Assembly: GCA_009731425.1 (NCBI GenBank)
Contig: AP018794.1
Coordinates: 3,716,501-3,780,500 of the forward strand
Source: Lachnospiraceae bacterium KM106-2
GTDB lineage: Bacteria; Bacillota; Clostridia; Lachnospirales; Lachnospiraceae
Direction of reading: 5' to 3'
Length of the DNA: 64,000 nucleotides
Each line of letters begins with the position of its first letter. Positions within the stretch are counted from its first letter, which is position 1. Of the stretch, positions 9,121 to 19,249 are shown piece by piece. The notes under the pieces were generated by a model. The model was given only the letters and a program-made list of their open reading frames with translations, searched no databases and was not told where the DNA came from. The position numbers and the translations under genes are program-made.

Positions 9121-9170
9121 GCGCGCTGCGTAAAAGAAGTTTGGGCGGGGCTCTGAAGAATTAGCTTCAT

Positions 9171-9218
9171 AAAATAAAAAAACACATATATCAGATGATA
9201 TATGTGTTTTTTATTTTA
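9171..9218. terminator. Bidirectional intrinsic terminator
   Basis: Stem AACACATATATC / GATATATGTGTT with loop AGAT, flanked by an A-run on the left and a T-run on the right, so it can stop transcription from either side. It closes the recD2-yvyF run. Confidence 0.85.
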
Positions 9219-9314
9219 TGTTTTTACTCCAGATTAATGAAATCTTTGATAGGAGAAAAGGTTTTAGGAACAGAAAAGATAAGGGGGGGCATAATAGAGA
9301 TGGGAATAAAATGA

Positions 9315-9343
9315 TTGAAAATAATATATAGTTATGCTAAAAT
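9315..9343 (+). promoter_or_regulatory. Promoter of the beta-glucoside operon
   Basis: TTGAAA, a 17-base spacer and TAAAAT. Transcription from here would pass through the antiterminator/terminator leader before licT. Confidence 0.65.
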
Positions 9344-9392
9344 ACTAAAAGAGGATTAAATATTAATTGAAAATTTAAATATTTAAATAAAT

Positions 9393-9465
9393 AGGATGGT
9401 CATTGTTTAGTCAAGCTTAACCTATCTACGGGGGTACTTTACCCTTTTGTAGATAGGTTTTTTTT
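9393..9465 (+). promoter_or_regulatory. RAT antiterminator overlapping an intrinsic terminator (licT leader)
   Basis: 9393-9423 begins AGGATGGTCATTG and ends GCTTAACCT, the layout of ribonucleic antiterminator sites bound by LicT/BglG proteins. Its last bases form the left arm of a terminator: AACCTATCTAC (9419-9429) pairs with GTAGATAGGTT (9449-9459), followed by a T-run. The two structures exclude each other, so active antiterminator protein would let RNA polymerase into licT. This is the known bgl-type mechanism; the assignment here is from sequence layout. Confidence 0.85.
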
Positions 9466-9484
9466 ATGCCAGAAGGAGAAGTGT

Positions 9485-10336
9485 ATGGTAATCAAAAGAA
9501 TATTAACAAACAATGCAGTTATTATTGAAGAAGAAAACAAGGAAAAAATAGTCTGCGGAAAAGGGATTGCTTATAAAAAGAAAATAGGTAGTGTCATAGA
9601 TGATTCTTTGATCAATAAGAGTTTTATATTAGAAAATAATGATGCTATGGGAAAATATGAGCAGTTATTAAAAGATGTGCCGATAGAATATATTCAGCTT
9701 TCTTATGATATCGTCGAGATGGCAAAAGTAGAGTTCGAAAAAAGTTTTAGTGATACGATGGTTGTAACACTGAGTGAACACTTATATGCGGCGATTCAGC
9801 GATGTAAAGAGGGGCAGATCATTCGGAATGCTCTACTATGGGATATTCAGCAATACTATGAGCTGGAATATAAGATTGGGATAAGAGCTATTCAAATGAT
9901 TAAAGAGAAAAAGAAGGTAGAATTACCGGAAGATGAAGCAGGGTTTATTGCACTTCACATTGTTAATGCTCAGATTGATAGTGCAAATATTGAAAAAATA
10001 TATAAAGTAACAGAAGTGATTAAGGAGATAACGACAATCGTAAAATATCATTTTGCGACAGAAGTTGTAAGTAATTCGGTTTATTATTATCGATTTATCA
10101 CGCATTTGAAGTTCTTTGCGTTGAGACTTTTCAATGATCAGCAATATAGCGAGAACGATGAAGAGGATTTATTATCTATTATAAAAGAAAAATATAATCG
10201 TTCTTATGATTGTGTGATCAAAATTAGAGATTTTATTTCGAAAAAATATGGGTATCAATTACAAGGAGATGAAATGTCATATTTGACAATTCACATACAA
10301 AGAATACTCAATAAGACGAGTAAAGGGGAGGAGTAG
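9485..10336 (+). CDS. licT: BglG/LicT-family transcription antiterminator
   Basis: A 283-residue antiterminator. Residues 1-56 form the RNA-binding CAT domain. Two PTS regulation domains follow (about 65-170 and 171-283) with the expected phosphorylatable histidines: H98 in 'LSEHLY', H158 in 'IALHIV', H206 in 'ITHLKF' and H269 in 'LTIHIQ'. Phosphorylation by the PTS enzyme II inactivates it and by HPr activates it, coupling expression to beta-glucosides. Start ATG follows AGAAGGAG. It is the first gene of the operon, and a target site lies in its own leader. Confidence 0.92.
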   Translation: MVIKRILTNNAVIIEEENKEKIVCGKGIAYKKKIGSVIDDSLINKSFILENNDAMGKYEQLLKDVPIEYIQLSYDIVEMAKVEFEKSFSDTMVVTLSEHLYAAIQRCKEGQIIRNALLWDIQQYYELEYKIGIRAIQMIKEKKKVELPEDEAGFIALHIVNAQIDSANIEKIYKVTEVIKEITTIVKYHFATEVVSNSVYYYRFITHLKFFALRLFNDQQYSENDEEDLLSIIKEKYNRSYDCVIKIRDFISKKYGYQLQGDEMSYLTIHIQRILNKTSKGEE

Positions 10337-10355
10337 GAGTTAGATTGTCTTATAA

Positions 10356-10385
10356 AGGATGGTAACATTAAGTTGGCTTAACCTT
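10356..10385 (+). promoter_or_regulatory. Second RAT-like sequence between licT and bglP, without an evident terminator
   Basis: AGGATGGTAACATTAAG followed by GGCTTAACCTT strongly resembles the leader RAT (both begin AGGATGGT and end GCTTAACCT). No complementary right arm or T-run follows before the bglP start at 10425. It may be a relic, a pausing element, or a LicT-binding site of another kind. Confidence 0.5.
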
Positions 10386-10424
10386 CACGTTTCATATATT
10401 AGTTGAAAAATGGAGGAAAAATTA

Positions 10425-12266
10425 ATGAGAAAATATGAAGAACTTGTTAGCAACATAATTAGATGTGTTGGTGGTAAGGAAAATGTAATTGATGTGAAAC
10501 ACTGCGTAACACGATTAAGGTTTCAATTAAAAGAGGAAGATAAGGCAAAAGATGATGTCTTAAAGAAAATGGATGGCGTTATTACGGTTATGCATAGTGC
10601 AGGACAGTATCAGGTTGTTATTGGAAACCATGTTCCAGAGGTGTTTGAAGAAGTGGCACTACAGCTAAATCTTGCAAAAGATGATAACCAAGGTATACCA
10701 GAACAGAAAAAATCATTTAAAGATAAATTTATTGATCTGATTACATCGATCTTTATGCCATCGATTGCAATTTTATGTGCTTGCGGTATGATCAAAGGGT
10801 TAAACACAATCTTAGAATTCGCTGGTATTTATACAGCGGAATCAGGTATCTATGCGTTGATCAATGCAATTGGTGATTGTTTCTTTTATTTCTTCCCAAT
10901 TGTAATCGGTTACAATTCAGCGAAGAAATTTAGATTGAATCCATACCTTGGTATGATGATCGGTGCGGCGTTATGTTACCCTTCGATCAATGGCGTTGAC
11001 CTAAATATTTGTGGAATCAATATGAATGTAACATATACATCGACTGTTTTACCTATCATTCTTGCAGTTGCGATTGCAGCACCATTAGAAAGATGGCTAA
11101 ATAAGGTTATCCCAGATGTTGTTAAGACATTCTTGACACCAATGATCGTTATGCTTGTTGCAACTATTTTAGGCTTCATGGTAATCGGACCTGTAGCGAA
11201 TGAAGCATCAAACTTAATTAGTTCAGTTTTATTAAGCATCTATAATGTTAGCCCGGTTGTGGCAGGTATCTTATTTGGGGGTCTATGGCAGGTATTGGTT
11301 GTATTTGGTGTTCATATGACATTTATCGTCCTTGCAATTATGAATATCGCACAAGGTGTGGCGGATCCGATCTTATCATTACAGGTGTTTGTAGCATTTG
11401 CGCAGGCAGCAACAGTATTAGCTATTTTAATTAGAACAAAAGATAAGAAGTTAAAAGAAATTTGTCTTCCATCCTTTATTTCTGCGTTATTTGGTGTTAC
11501 AGAACCAGCAATTTATGGTATTACATTATCTAGAGTAAAAATGTTTATTGTTTCTTGTATCGGTGGAGCAGTTTCTGGTGGATTTGCAGGTTTTGTAGGA
11601 TTAAAATATCAGACTATGGCAGGACTTGGATTATTTGAAATCCCGGCATTATTCCCAAAGAGCGGTGTTGGAGCAGTAATCGTGCAGAGCTGTATAGCAG
11701 TAGTACTTGCGTTTGTTGTAAGTTTCGTTCTCGCATTTATTTTCTTTAAAGATGAAGAAAATGAAGTTGAAGTGGAAAATGAAGTTATAGAAACAGTAGA
11801 TAGATCAGAAAAGCATGATGTAATCTATGCTCCAATGAGTGGAAGAGTAATTCCGCTTTGTGAAGTTAGTGATGATGCATTTGCACAAGAAGCACTTGGA
11901 AAAGGTGTAGGAATTATACCGGAGGAAGGGAAAGTCTATGCACCATTTGATGGTTCAGTTGTGTCATTATTCCCTACGAATCATGCGATAGGTATTGCTA
12001 GTAAAAATGGTTGTGAAGTATTGATTCATGTTGGTATGGATACGGTTCAGTTAGAAGGCAAATATTTTACAGCTCATATCAACCAAGGAGATCAAGTGAA
12101 AAAAGGTCAATTACTTGTTGAATTTGATTTAGAGAAGATCAAAGAAGCTGGATATAGTTTAGAAACACCTGTAATCATTACGAATTGGGATGATTATAAA
12201 GATATTATCAATGAAAATAAAGAGACAGTAAAAGCAGAAGACAAATTAATAGCTGCATTACGATAA
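10425..12266 (+). CDS. bglP: Beta-glucoside-specific PTS enzyme IIBCA
   Basis: A 613-residue fused phosphotransferase permease, importing and phosphorylating beta-glucosides such as salicin, arbutin or cellobiose-like sugars. Domain order is IIB (1-85; phospho-Cys27 in KHCVTRLRF), IIC (about 105-440, about ten membrane segments) and IIA (about 465-613; phospho-His535 in LIHVGMDTV). The ATG at 10425 follows TGGAGGA, which is better placed than for the in-frame ATG at 10410. It is co-transcribed with licT and bglA. The exact sugar cannot be fixed from sequence. Confidence 0.92.
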   Translation: MRKYEELVSNIIRCVGGKENVIDVKHCVTRLRFQLKEEDKAKDDVLKKMDGVITVMHSAGQYQVVIGNHVPEVFEEVALQLNLAKDDNQGIPEQKKSFKDKFIDLITSIFMPSIAILCACGMIKGLNTILEFAGIYTAESGIYALINAIGDCFFYFFPIVIGYNSAKKFRLNPYLGMMIGAALCYPSINGVDLNICGINMNVTYTSTVLPIILAVAIAAPLERWLNKVIPDVVKTFLTPMIVMLVATILGFMVIGPVANEASNLISSVLLSIYNVSPVVAGILFGGLWQVLVVFGVHMTFIVLAIMNIAQGVADPILSLQVFVAFAQAATVLAILIRTKDKKLKEICLPSFISALFGVTEPAIYGITLSRVKMFIVSCIGGAVSGGFAGFVGLKYQTMAGLGLFEIPALFPKSGVGAVIVQSCIAVVLAFVVSFVLAFIFFKDEENEVEVENEVIETVDRSEKHDVIYAPMSGRVIPLCEVSDDAFAQEALGKGVGIIPEEGKVYAPFDGSVVSLFPTNHAIGIASKNGCEVLIHVGMDTVQLEGKYFTAHINQGDQVKKGQLLVEFDLEKIKEAGYSLETPVIITNWDDYKDIINENKETVKAEDKLIAALR

Positions 12267-13715
<1,449 letters not shown>

Positions 13716-13733
13716 TTAATTTCCTATAAATGA

Positions 13734-13772
13734 AAAAGCAAGACAGCAGAGGGAAAGCTGTCTTGCTTTTTT
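13734..13772. terminator. Bidirectional terminator between bglA and lon
   Basis: AAAGCAAGACAGC pairs with GCTGTCTTGCTTT around a nine-base loop. It has a T-run on the plus side and an A-run on the other, so it can serve both convergent genes. Confidence 0.85.
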
Positions 13773-13819
13773 ATTCACTTATTTTGGAGTGCTGGAAGTG
13801 GGAGGAGTTAAGGCACGTA

Positions 13820-16096
13820 CTAATTAAGTGCATGTTTGATAACTTCAGTTACATCAGAAACAGGGATGATAGTGAGTTTGTTTTTTATTTCTTGTGGTAC
13901 GTCCTCTAGATCTTCTTTGTTTTCGAATGGAATTAATACTTTTTTAATTCCGGCTCTTTCAGCGGCCATTAATTTTTCAGGAAGTCCACCGATTGGTAAG
14001 ACAGCACCTCGTAATGATAACTCGCCGGTCATAGCAAGTTTACTATCAACAGCGGTATCATTTACTAAAGAGGCAAGTGCTGTAAATAAAGTGATTCCGG
14101 CAGATGGACCATCTTTTGGTACTGCTCCTGCAGGGACATGGATATGAAGATCCTCTTCTTTTAGATTCTTCACTTTTTCAGGAAATCTGGATTTTACAGT
14201 GCTAAGAGCGATGCTAACAGATTCCTTCATTACATCACCGAGTTGCCCCGTGATCTTTATCTGGCCGCTTCCTGGTGTTTTGGAGGTTTCAATCATCAGA
14301 ATTTCACCACCAACTGCTGTCCAAGCAAGACCGGTAACAACACCTGTCATTGGAGTATCTAGTGATTTTTCGTGGCTTGCCACTTTTCTTCCGAGAATGG
14401 AGTTTAACTGAGATGTTTCAACTGTAATTTGTTTATCACCTGTTTCCATCTTCTTTAGCGCAGCTGAGCGGAATAATTTAGTGAATTGTTTTTTCAATCC
14501 ACGAACACCAGCTTCTCTTGTATAATCCTGAACAATCTTCGTGATAATAGAATCTTCTAGGTTAATATCAGTTTCTTTCATTCCGACTTCTTTTAAAGCA
14601 TTGGGGATTAGGTACTTTCTTGCAATGTTTTCTTTTTCTAAAGGGGTATAACCGGTTAGTGTAATTACTTCCATTCGATCAAGCAGTGGTCCAGGGATCG
14701 TATCGGTAGTATTAGCAGTACAGATAAAGAATACCTTTGATAGATCATATGGTACATTTAAATAGTGATCAAGAAAGCTATTATTTTGTTCTGGATCTAG
14801 AACTTCCAGTAGGGCACTTGCAGGATTACCATTGTATTCACTTGCCAGCTTATCGATCTCATCTAGGACCATAACAGGATTCATACTGCCGCTTCGTTTG
14901 ATTCCATCCATAATTCGTCCAGGCATAGCTCCGACATAAGTTCTACGATGTCCACGGATTTCTGCCTCATCACGAACACCACCTAAACTAATTCTTACAT
15001 ATTCTCGGCCAAGTGCCTTAGCAATACTTTTTCCCATACTTGTCTTTCCGGTTCCAGGAGGTCCTACCAATAGAAGAATGGAACCTGTTTGTTTCTTGTT
15101 TAAGGCCATTACCGCTAGCTGTTCCAGAATTCTATCTTTCACTTTTGTAAGGCCATAATGATCTTTATTTAGGGTTTCCCTTGCTTTGGATATATTGATC
15201 TTACTAGTTTTTTTACACTTCCATTTTAGACTTACTACAAAATCTAGATATTCATATAGGTTTCCATATTCATGACCATTTTTACCTTCTTGTTTGAATT
15301 TTTGAAGGACACGGTTCACCTCATCTTTTACCTCTTTTGGCATACCGGATTTCTCAATTTTATCTGCAAATTTCTTTTCATCTGAAACGGATTCAGGATG
15401 GAGTTCATCTAATTCATTTTGAAGAAGTTCAATTTGATTTTTGAGAGCCATCTCTCGATAGATCTCTTTTTGTCGACTTTCATATTGTTCCTTTACATCG
15501 GACTGAATTGTTTGAGTTTCACGATACGTACGAATCATATCGATGATATGATCATTCTTTTCATCAATCGAATCCATGGCAAGAAGTTCAAATTTTTCTT
15601 CTGGTGTCAGCTGTAAATAAGGACTTACTAGACTGATGGCCTGATTTATGCTGCGCCATTGTTCAATATAAGGTTTGGCATAGGCAGCCCAAGGATATGG
15701 CTTTACTACTTCAGTAAAATGATATTTCATTTCTTCAAGAAGTGCTTCTTCCTCAGCTAGAGTGATGGAATCTTCATAGTCTCTTTTTTGTATTGATGCT
15801 TCCATTCTAGAGGCGGTAATAGAGAATTCTAATACTTTTGCTCTTCCCTCAGTAGTTACACTAATGTATTGGTGCTCTCCAGAAGTTTTAATGGATTCAA
15901 TCTGCGCAATGACACCGAGATCAAAAAAGGATTTTTTCGTTATTTCTTTTCGAGATATCCCTTCTTTTAAAGGCAAAATAATTACATAATCTTCTTCGTT
16001 TAAGGAAGCGACCTCTTCCTTAGTTAGCAAATCAAATGGTAGATTATATGCAACGTTTGGCAATATAAGAGTATTATAAACGGGTATAATTAACAT
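13820..16096 (-). CDS. lon: ATP-dependent protease Lon
   Basis: A 758-residue LonA-type protease degrading misfolded and regulatory proteins in the cytoplasm. It has an N-terminal substrate-binding domain (1-200), a coiled-coil region (about 205-310), and AAA+ Walker A GPPGTGKTSMGKS (about 343-355) with Walker B VMVLDEID. The C-terminal Ser-Lys peptidase has Ser in PKDGPSAGIT (about 664), with its Lys in 'AGIKKVLIP' (about 706). The start follows GAGAGGAG. The N-terminal domain is divergent from the textbook 'LPLRNTVLFP' opening but begins similarly with 'IPVYNTLILPN'. A CIRCE operator sits directly upstream. Confidence 0.93.
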   Translation of the reverse strand: MLIIPVYNTLILPNVAYNLPFDLLTKEEVASLNEEDYVIILPLKEGISRKEITKKSFFDLGVIAQIESIKTSGEHQYISVTTEGRAKVLEFSITASRMEASIQKRDYEDSITLAEEEALLEEMKYHFTEVVKPYPWAAYAKPYIEQWRSINQAISLVSPYLQLTPEEKFELLAMDSIDEKNDHIIDMIRTYRETQTIQSDVKEQYESRQKEIYREMALKNQIELLQNELDELHPESVSDEKKFADKIEKSGMPKEVKDEVNRVLQKFKQEGKNGHEYGNLYEYLDFVVSLKWKCKKTSKINISKARETLNKDHYGLTKVKDRILEQLAVMALNKKQTGSILLLVGPPGTGKTSMGKSIAKALGREYVRISLGGVRDEAEIRGHRRTYVGAMPGRIMDGIKRSGSMNPVMVLDEIDKLASEYNGNPASALLEVLDPEQNNSFLDHYLNVPYDLSKVFFICTANTTDTIPGPLLDRMEVITLTGYTPLEKENIARKYLIPNALKEVGMKETDINLEDSIITKIVQDYTREAGVRGLKKQFTKLFRSAALKKMETGDKQITVETSQLNSILGRKVASHEKSLDTPMTGVVTGLAWTAVGGEILMIETSKTPGSGQIKITGQLGDVMKESVSIALSTVKSRFPEKVKNLKEEDLHIHVPAGAVPKDGPSAGITLFTALASLVNDTAVDSKLAMTGELSLRGAVLPIGGLPEKLMAAERAGIKKVLIPFENKEDLEDVPQEIKNKLTIIPVSDVTEVIKHALN

Positions 16097-16117
16097 GTGT
16101 TTTCTCCTCTCTGATTA

Positions 16118-16144
16118 TCAGCACTCCATCATAATGAGTGCTAA
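16118..16144 (-). promoter_or_regulatory. CIRCE operator (HrcA site) upstream of lon
   Basis: TCAGCACTC-N9-GAGTGCTAA on the plus strand, one base off the consensus TTAGCACTC-N9-GAGTGCTAA with exactly the canonical 9-base spacer. It ends 22 bases before the lon start codon, where repressor would block transcription or initiation. CIRCE is known for groESL and dnaK operons; finding it at lon implies HrcA heat-shock control of this protease. Confidence 0.85.
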
Positions 16145-16153
16145 TCTGTCCGT

Positions 16154-16177
16154 AAAAAAAATGTAAGGGAACCTTAC
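16154..16177 (-). terminator. Terminator after the Rrf2 gene
   Basis: On the minus strand, GTAAGG-TTC-CCTTAC is followed by eight Ts. It separates the rrf2 transcript from lon, although the stem is only six base pairs. Confidence 0.5.
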
Positions 16178-16300
16178 CTTTTCTTCGTCAATAGGTGTAT
16201 CAATTAAAGTTACAGCTCGATGGTAATAAATGGCATGGACAAACCATGCCTGTTTCCTTACGTGAATAATGAGAGAGCTTGGAAGCGTATTTCGTCTCAA

Positions 16301-16726
16301 TTATTCCATGTCTATTACTGCTTGAATGATATCCTCAAGGGTATAAGATGCTAATTTATCTTCTAAAGCATTTTGCGCATCCTGTAAGGGAGGCGTTATT
16401 GCTTCGCAGATATGAGCACCGATATAACATTCTGGATTCGTGTTTTTATGAAGATTAAAAACCCAATCACAGGATTCTGATTTCACTGCCATATAGATGT
16501 CTAGCAAGCTTATGTCTTTTGGCATCTTAGTCAATGTTGTTCTTCCGATTCCAGATTGTACTTCTACTAAACCGGCTTTCTTGAGACTACTAATAATCCT
16601 TCTGATAACAACCGCATTCGTATTTACACTATGTGCAATGTTTTCGGAATTTGTAGGATATCCTTTACATTCATACAGTTTTAAAATAGTCATAACATGT
16701 AATGCTACTGAGAATTTTGTATTCAT
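16301..16726 (-). CDS. Rrf2-family transcriptional regulator
   Basis: A 141-residue Rrf2 protein. The N-terminal winged helix-turn-helix is clear ('TKFSVALHVMTIL', then 'ENIAHSVNTNAVVIRRIISSLKKAGLV'). The C-terminal half has two cysteines (PECYIGAHIC) instead of the three-Cys Fe-S cluster motif of IscR. It therefore resembles YwnA-like members that may not bind a cluster. GGAGG lies six bases before the ATG at 16726; the ATG two codons upstream is too close to it. It shares orientation with the downstream lon and upstream FabG-like genes. The signal sensed is unknown. Confidence 0.8.
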   Translation of the reverse strand: MNTKFSVALHVMTILKLYECKGYPTNSENIAHSVNTNAVVIRRIISSLKKAGLVEVQSGIGRTTLTKMPKDISLLDIYMAVKSESCDWVFNLHKNTNPECYIGAHICEAITPPLQDAQNALEDKLASYTLEDIIQAVIDME

Positions 16727-16807
16727 ATACATCCTCCATCGATGTAACTATTATAGTTACAGTTGTTATCGTTGTCAACTAAATTTCTTTGTGAGACAAC
16801 TTTTGCC

Positions 16808-17539
16808 TTAGATCCAACCCCCGTCTAGAGTGATGATCTGACCAGTTAGATAGTTGTTTTGGGTGCAGATCTGAAGAGTTAGGTGAGCCACTTCCTCAGG
16901 ACGGCCTAGGCGGCAAGAAGGGATTTCTTCGATAAGAGCATTGCGTTCTTCTTCATCTAGAAATTGATTCATTTCAGTATCGATGGCGCCACAGGCAATC
17001 GCGTTTACTTGAATGTTACTTGGTGCTAATTCTTTGGCGAGTGCTTTGGTGAAACCATTAATTCCTCCTTTTGTTGCGGAGTAAGCGACTTCACAGGAAG
17101 CCCCTACATTTCCCCATACAGAGGAGATGTTAAGAATTTTGCCATTATGGGTTTGAAGCATCTGAGGAATAGCTTCATGGCAGCAGTAAAATACGGAAGA
17201 GAGATTCGTATTTACGATCTCGTTCCATTCTTCCCCGGTCATATCGGAGAGAAGGCCAATTTTTGAGATTCCAGCATTATTGATAAGAACGTCGAGATGC
17301 CCAAAACGATTTTTGATAGCATTGAAGAGATCGGTTACTACATTCATTTGACTGACATCCCCAACAAAAGGAAGGCATTCTGCACCAAGTGCTTCGATTT
17401 CCTGACATAATGCTTGAAGCCTATCTTTATTTTTGACACAATTTATAACAACATTATAGTGTTCTTTTGCAAAAGCAAGAGCAATGGCTCTGCCAATTCC
17501 ACGAGAAGAACCTGTAACTAAAACGGTTTTTTTATTCAT
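16808..17539 (-). CDS. 3-oxoacyl-ACP reductase-like short-chain dehydrogenase (FabG type)
   Basis: A 243-residue classical SDR. It has the NAD(P)-binding TGSSRGIG (about 9-16), NNAG (about 87-90), the active-site Ser in 'NISSVWG' (about 138) and YSATK (about 152-156). The C-terminal 'LTGQIITLDGGWI' is the usual FabG ending. It could be a fatty-acid FabG or a YmfI-like homolog. No other fatty-acid genes are nearby, so the substrate is open. It has AAAGGAG before the ATG. It is followed about 80 bases later by the Rrf2 gene on the same strand. Confidence 0.82.
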   Translation of the reverse strand: MNKKTVLVTGSSRGIGRAIALAFAKEHYNVVINCVKNKDRLQALCQEIEALGAECLPFVGDVSQMNVVTDLFNAIKNRFGHLDVLINNAGISKIGLLSDMTGEEWNEIVNTNLSSVFYCCHEAIPQMLQTHNGKILNISSVWGNVGASCEVAYSATKGGINGFTKALAKELAPSNIQVNAIACGAIDTEMNQFLDEEERNALIEEIPSCRLGRPEEVAHLTLQICTQNNYLTGQIITLDGGWI

Positions 17540-17610
17540 AATAAACTCCTTTCGAGCTTTTATTATAACATAGAAAAAAGTAGTAAAAAAGGGGATGAAA
17601 GTAAGGAATC

Positions 17611-17639
17611 TTGTAAAAAAATAGGCTTTCTGTTATACT
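17611..17639 (+). promoter_or_regulatory. Promoter for the LCP-like gene
   Basis: TTGTAA, 17 bases and TATACT, ending 21 bases before the start codon. Confidence 0.55.
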
Positions 17640-17660
17640 ATGTGATGGAGGAAGTACGTT

Positions 17661-18449
17661 ATGAATCGAAAGAAATTGATTTCATTGTTCTGGAAACGAT
17701 TCTTCTATACCTTAGTAGTACTGGTACTATTGATCACTGCAGGATATGTGGGATATATTACAACAATTAGTTATTATAAAGGTACGGGGCAATATGATTC
17801 GGTCAAGACGAATGATGATAACCAATTGATACAAGCGAAAGCGGAAGAGGTATCAAAGAATCTTATTTTTAGTGTAAACAATGATACTGGAAAGATAGAT
17901 CGACTATTGTTAGAAGTCTTTCATACAAAAACACTTAGCATGACATATGTACGAATACCAGCAACCACACAATATACGATGTCGCGAGGATTGTACGAAC
18001 AGATAGTTACTACAAATCCGGATGCACCTCAGACGGTCACGATATCTAATATGTTTAGTTATTTTAATGAAAGCAGCGTGTTTGACTATACGGTGCTTAT
18101 TTTGAATGAAATGCTTGGTGCTGATGCTAGTTACTATACGGTAATGGCAAAGAGTGACTTTGATACAATCTATGGAAAGAAAGAAATAAAAGCCTCATAC
18201 AAGCAAGAACTAAGTAGTCTTGTGAGTGAGGAAAAGTATACAAAATATATAACAAATTATTATTCAAAAATACAAACTAATTTACCACTGAATAAGAAGC
18301 TTATTTATGTTCCTTACTTTATTAAGCTGAATGCAGCTGATATTAAGTTTGAAATGCTTGAGGGAAATAAAGTAGGTAATTACTACGCGATAGATAGTAA
18401 GAAAGCGCATACTCAAATCCAAAAGATTATCTATTTCGTCAAAAAGTAA
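17661..18449 (+). CDS. Membrane-anchored LCP-like protein, probably degenerate
   Basis: A 262-residue protein with one N-terminal membrane segment (about 14-33) and an extracellular body. The stretch 'KIDRLLLEVFHTKTLSMTYV' and the later 'NEMLGADASYYTVM' follow the layout of LytR-CpsA-Psr domains, which attach teichoic acids or capsule to peptidoglycan. The catalytic 'RSDT' and 'PRDT' motifs are not preserved: the second position reads 'PATTQ'. It is shorter than active LCP enzymes. I infer a non-catalytic or binding relative. The next gene is a divergent cell-wall glycosyltransferase, which fits a cell-envelope polymer role. The start follows GGAGG. Confidence 0.5.
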   Translation: MNRKKLISLFWKRFFYTLVVLVLLITAGYVGYITTISYYKGTGQYDSVKTNDDNQLIQAKAEEVSKNLIFSVNNDTGKIDRLLLEVFHTKTLSMTYVRIPATTQYTMSRGLYEQIVTTNPDAPQTVTISNMFSYFNESSVFDYTVLILNEMLGADASYYTVMAKSDFDTIYGKKEIKASYKQELSSLVSEEKYTKYITNYYSKIQTNLPLNKKLIYVPYFIKLNAADIKFEMLEGNKVGNYYAIDSKKAHTQIQKIIYFVKK

Positions 18450-18553
18450 GAAGATTAATATTAATGATACAAAACTGAAATTGATTAGTAACAAAATTAT
18501 GTTACAAATTGATAGTACATGGAATGACTAAAATGATAGAAAAGGGTGATAGT

Positions 18554-19207
18554 ATGATGAAGAAAAGTGATATATTAGGTTTGAATGTAAATATAATCTA
18601 CTATCGAGAATTGAAGCGACTAATTAATGAATATTTAGGAAATGATTCCTTAAATCGTATTACATTTGTAGGAAAAGATATGCTTGCTATGGCAAGAGAA
18701 AATGAAGATTATAGAAATAAGCTAGAAGAAAATGATCTGGTATTATTAGCGAATAGAGATTTAGTTACAAATCAAGAAGATGCCGCACCTATTTTTCAGA
18801 ATGCGATTACAAATTATAATAAGTTAATGGAAGTTCTTTCGTCGATTAGAGAAAGCAAGACGGTACTACTTTTATATGAGCAAGAAGGCGATGAAGAGAT
18901 GATCGCTCGCTATATTAAAAGGAAAATGCCAAGAGCGAGAATTATTGAACAGTTATGTTTGGATATTGAACATAGCATGGAAAGTGTCATTAATTCTATT
19001 AATGCAGCAGTACCTGATATTATTATCAGTACGATCAAGGCACCAGAACAAGAAGAATGGATCGCAAAAGAATGTAATAAGTTAAATTCGAAGCTATTCC
19101 TTGGTTTTGGCGGAATTACAGATCAGATTAAGAAAAGCATGAAAAAGGATAATTTGTTCATTCGTGTTATTAAAAGAATGATCAGTTATATTAAAAGAAT
19201 ATTTTAA
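18554..19207 (+). CDS. Divergent WecG/TagA/CpsF-family (GT26) protein
   Basis: A 217-residue protein with the GT26 architecture. The opening 'DILGLNVNIIYYRELKRLI' matches the family's start, and near the C-terminus 'PDIIISTIKAPEQEEWIAKE' resembles 'PDilvVglGaPkQE.wi'. 'LFLGFGGITDQIKK' corresponds to the 'igvGg.fD' motif. Active enzymes add N-acetylmannosamine to a lipid-linked GlcNAc in teichoic-acid linkage-unit synthesis. The usual 'NaDG' motif is replaced here by 'LLANRDLV', so activity is doubtful. The ATG at 18554 follows AAGGGTGAT and is preferred to 18509. The basic tail may bind membrane. Confidence 0.55.
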   Translation: MMKKSDILGLNVNIIYYRELKRLINEYLGNDSLNRITFVGKDMLAMARENEDYRNKLEENDLVLLANRDLVTNQEDAAPIFQNAITNYNKLMEVLSSIRESKTVLLLYEQEGDEEMIARYIKRKMPRARIIEQLCLDIEHSMESVINSINAAVPDIIISTIKAPEQEEWIAKECNKLNSKLFLGFGGITDQIKKSMKKDNLFIRVIKRMISYIKRIF

Positions 19208-19249
19208 TATTTGAAAGCAGATTATAACAACAAAAAGGATAAAAGGTTT

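Noticed and set aside
16118..16300. 60-codon minus-strand frame between the Rrf2 and lon genes
   Set aside because: TTG start without ribosome binding site; it runs through a terminator and into the CIRCE element.
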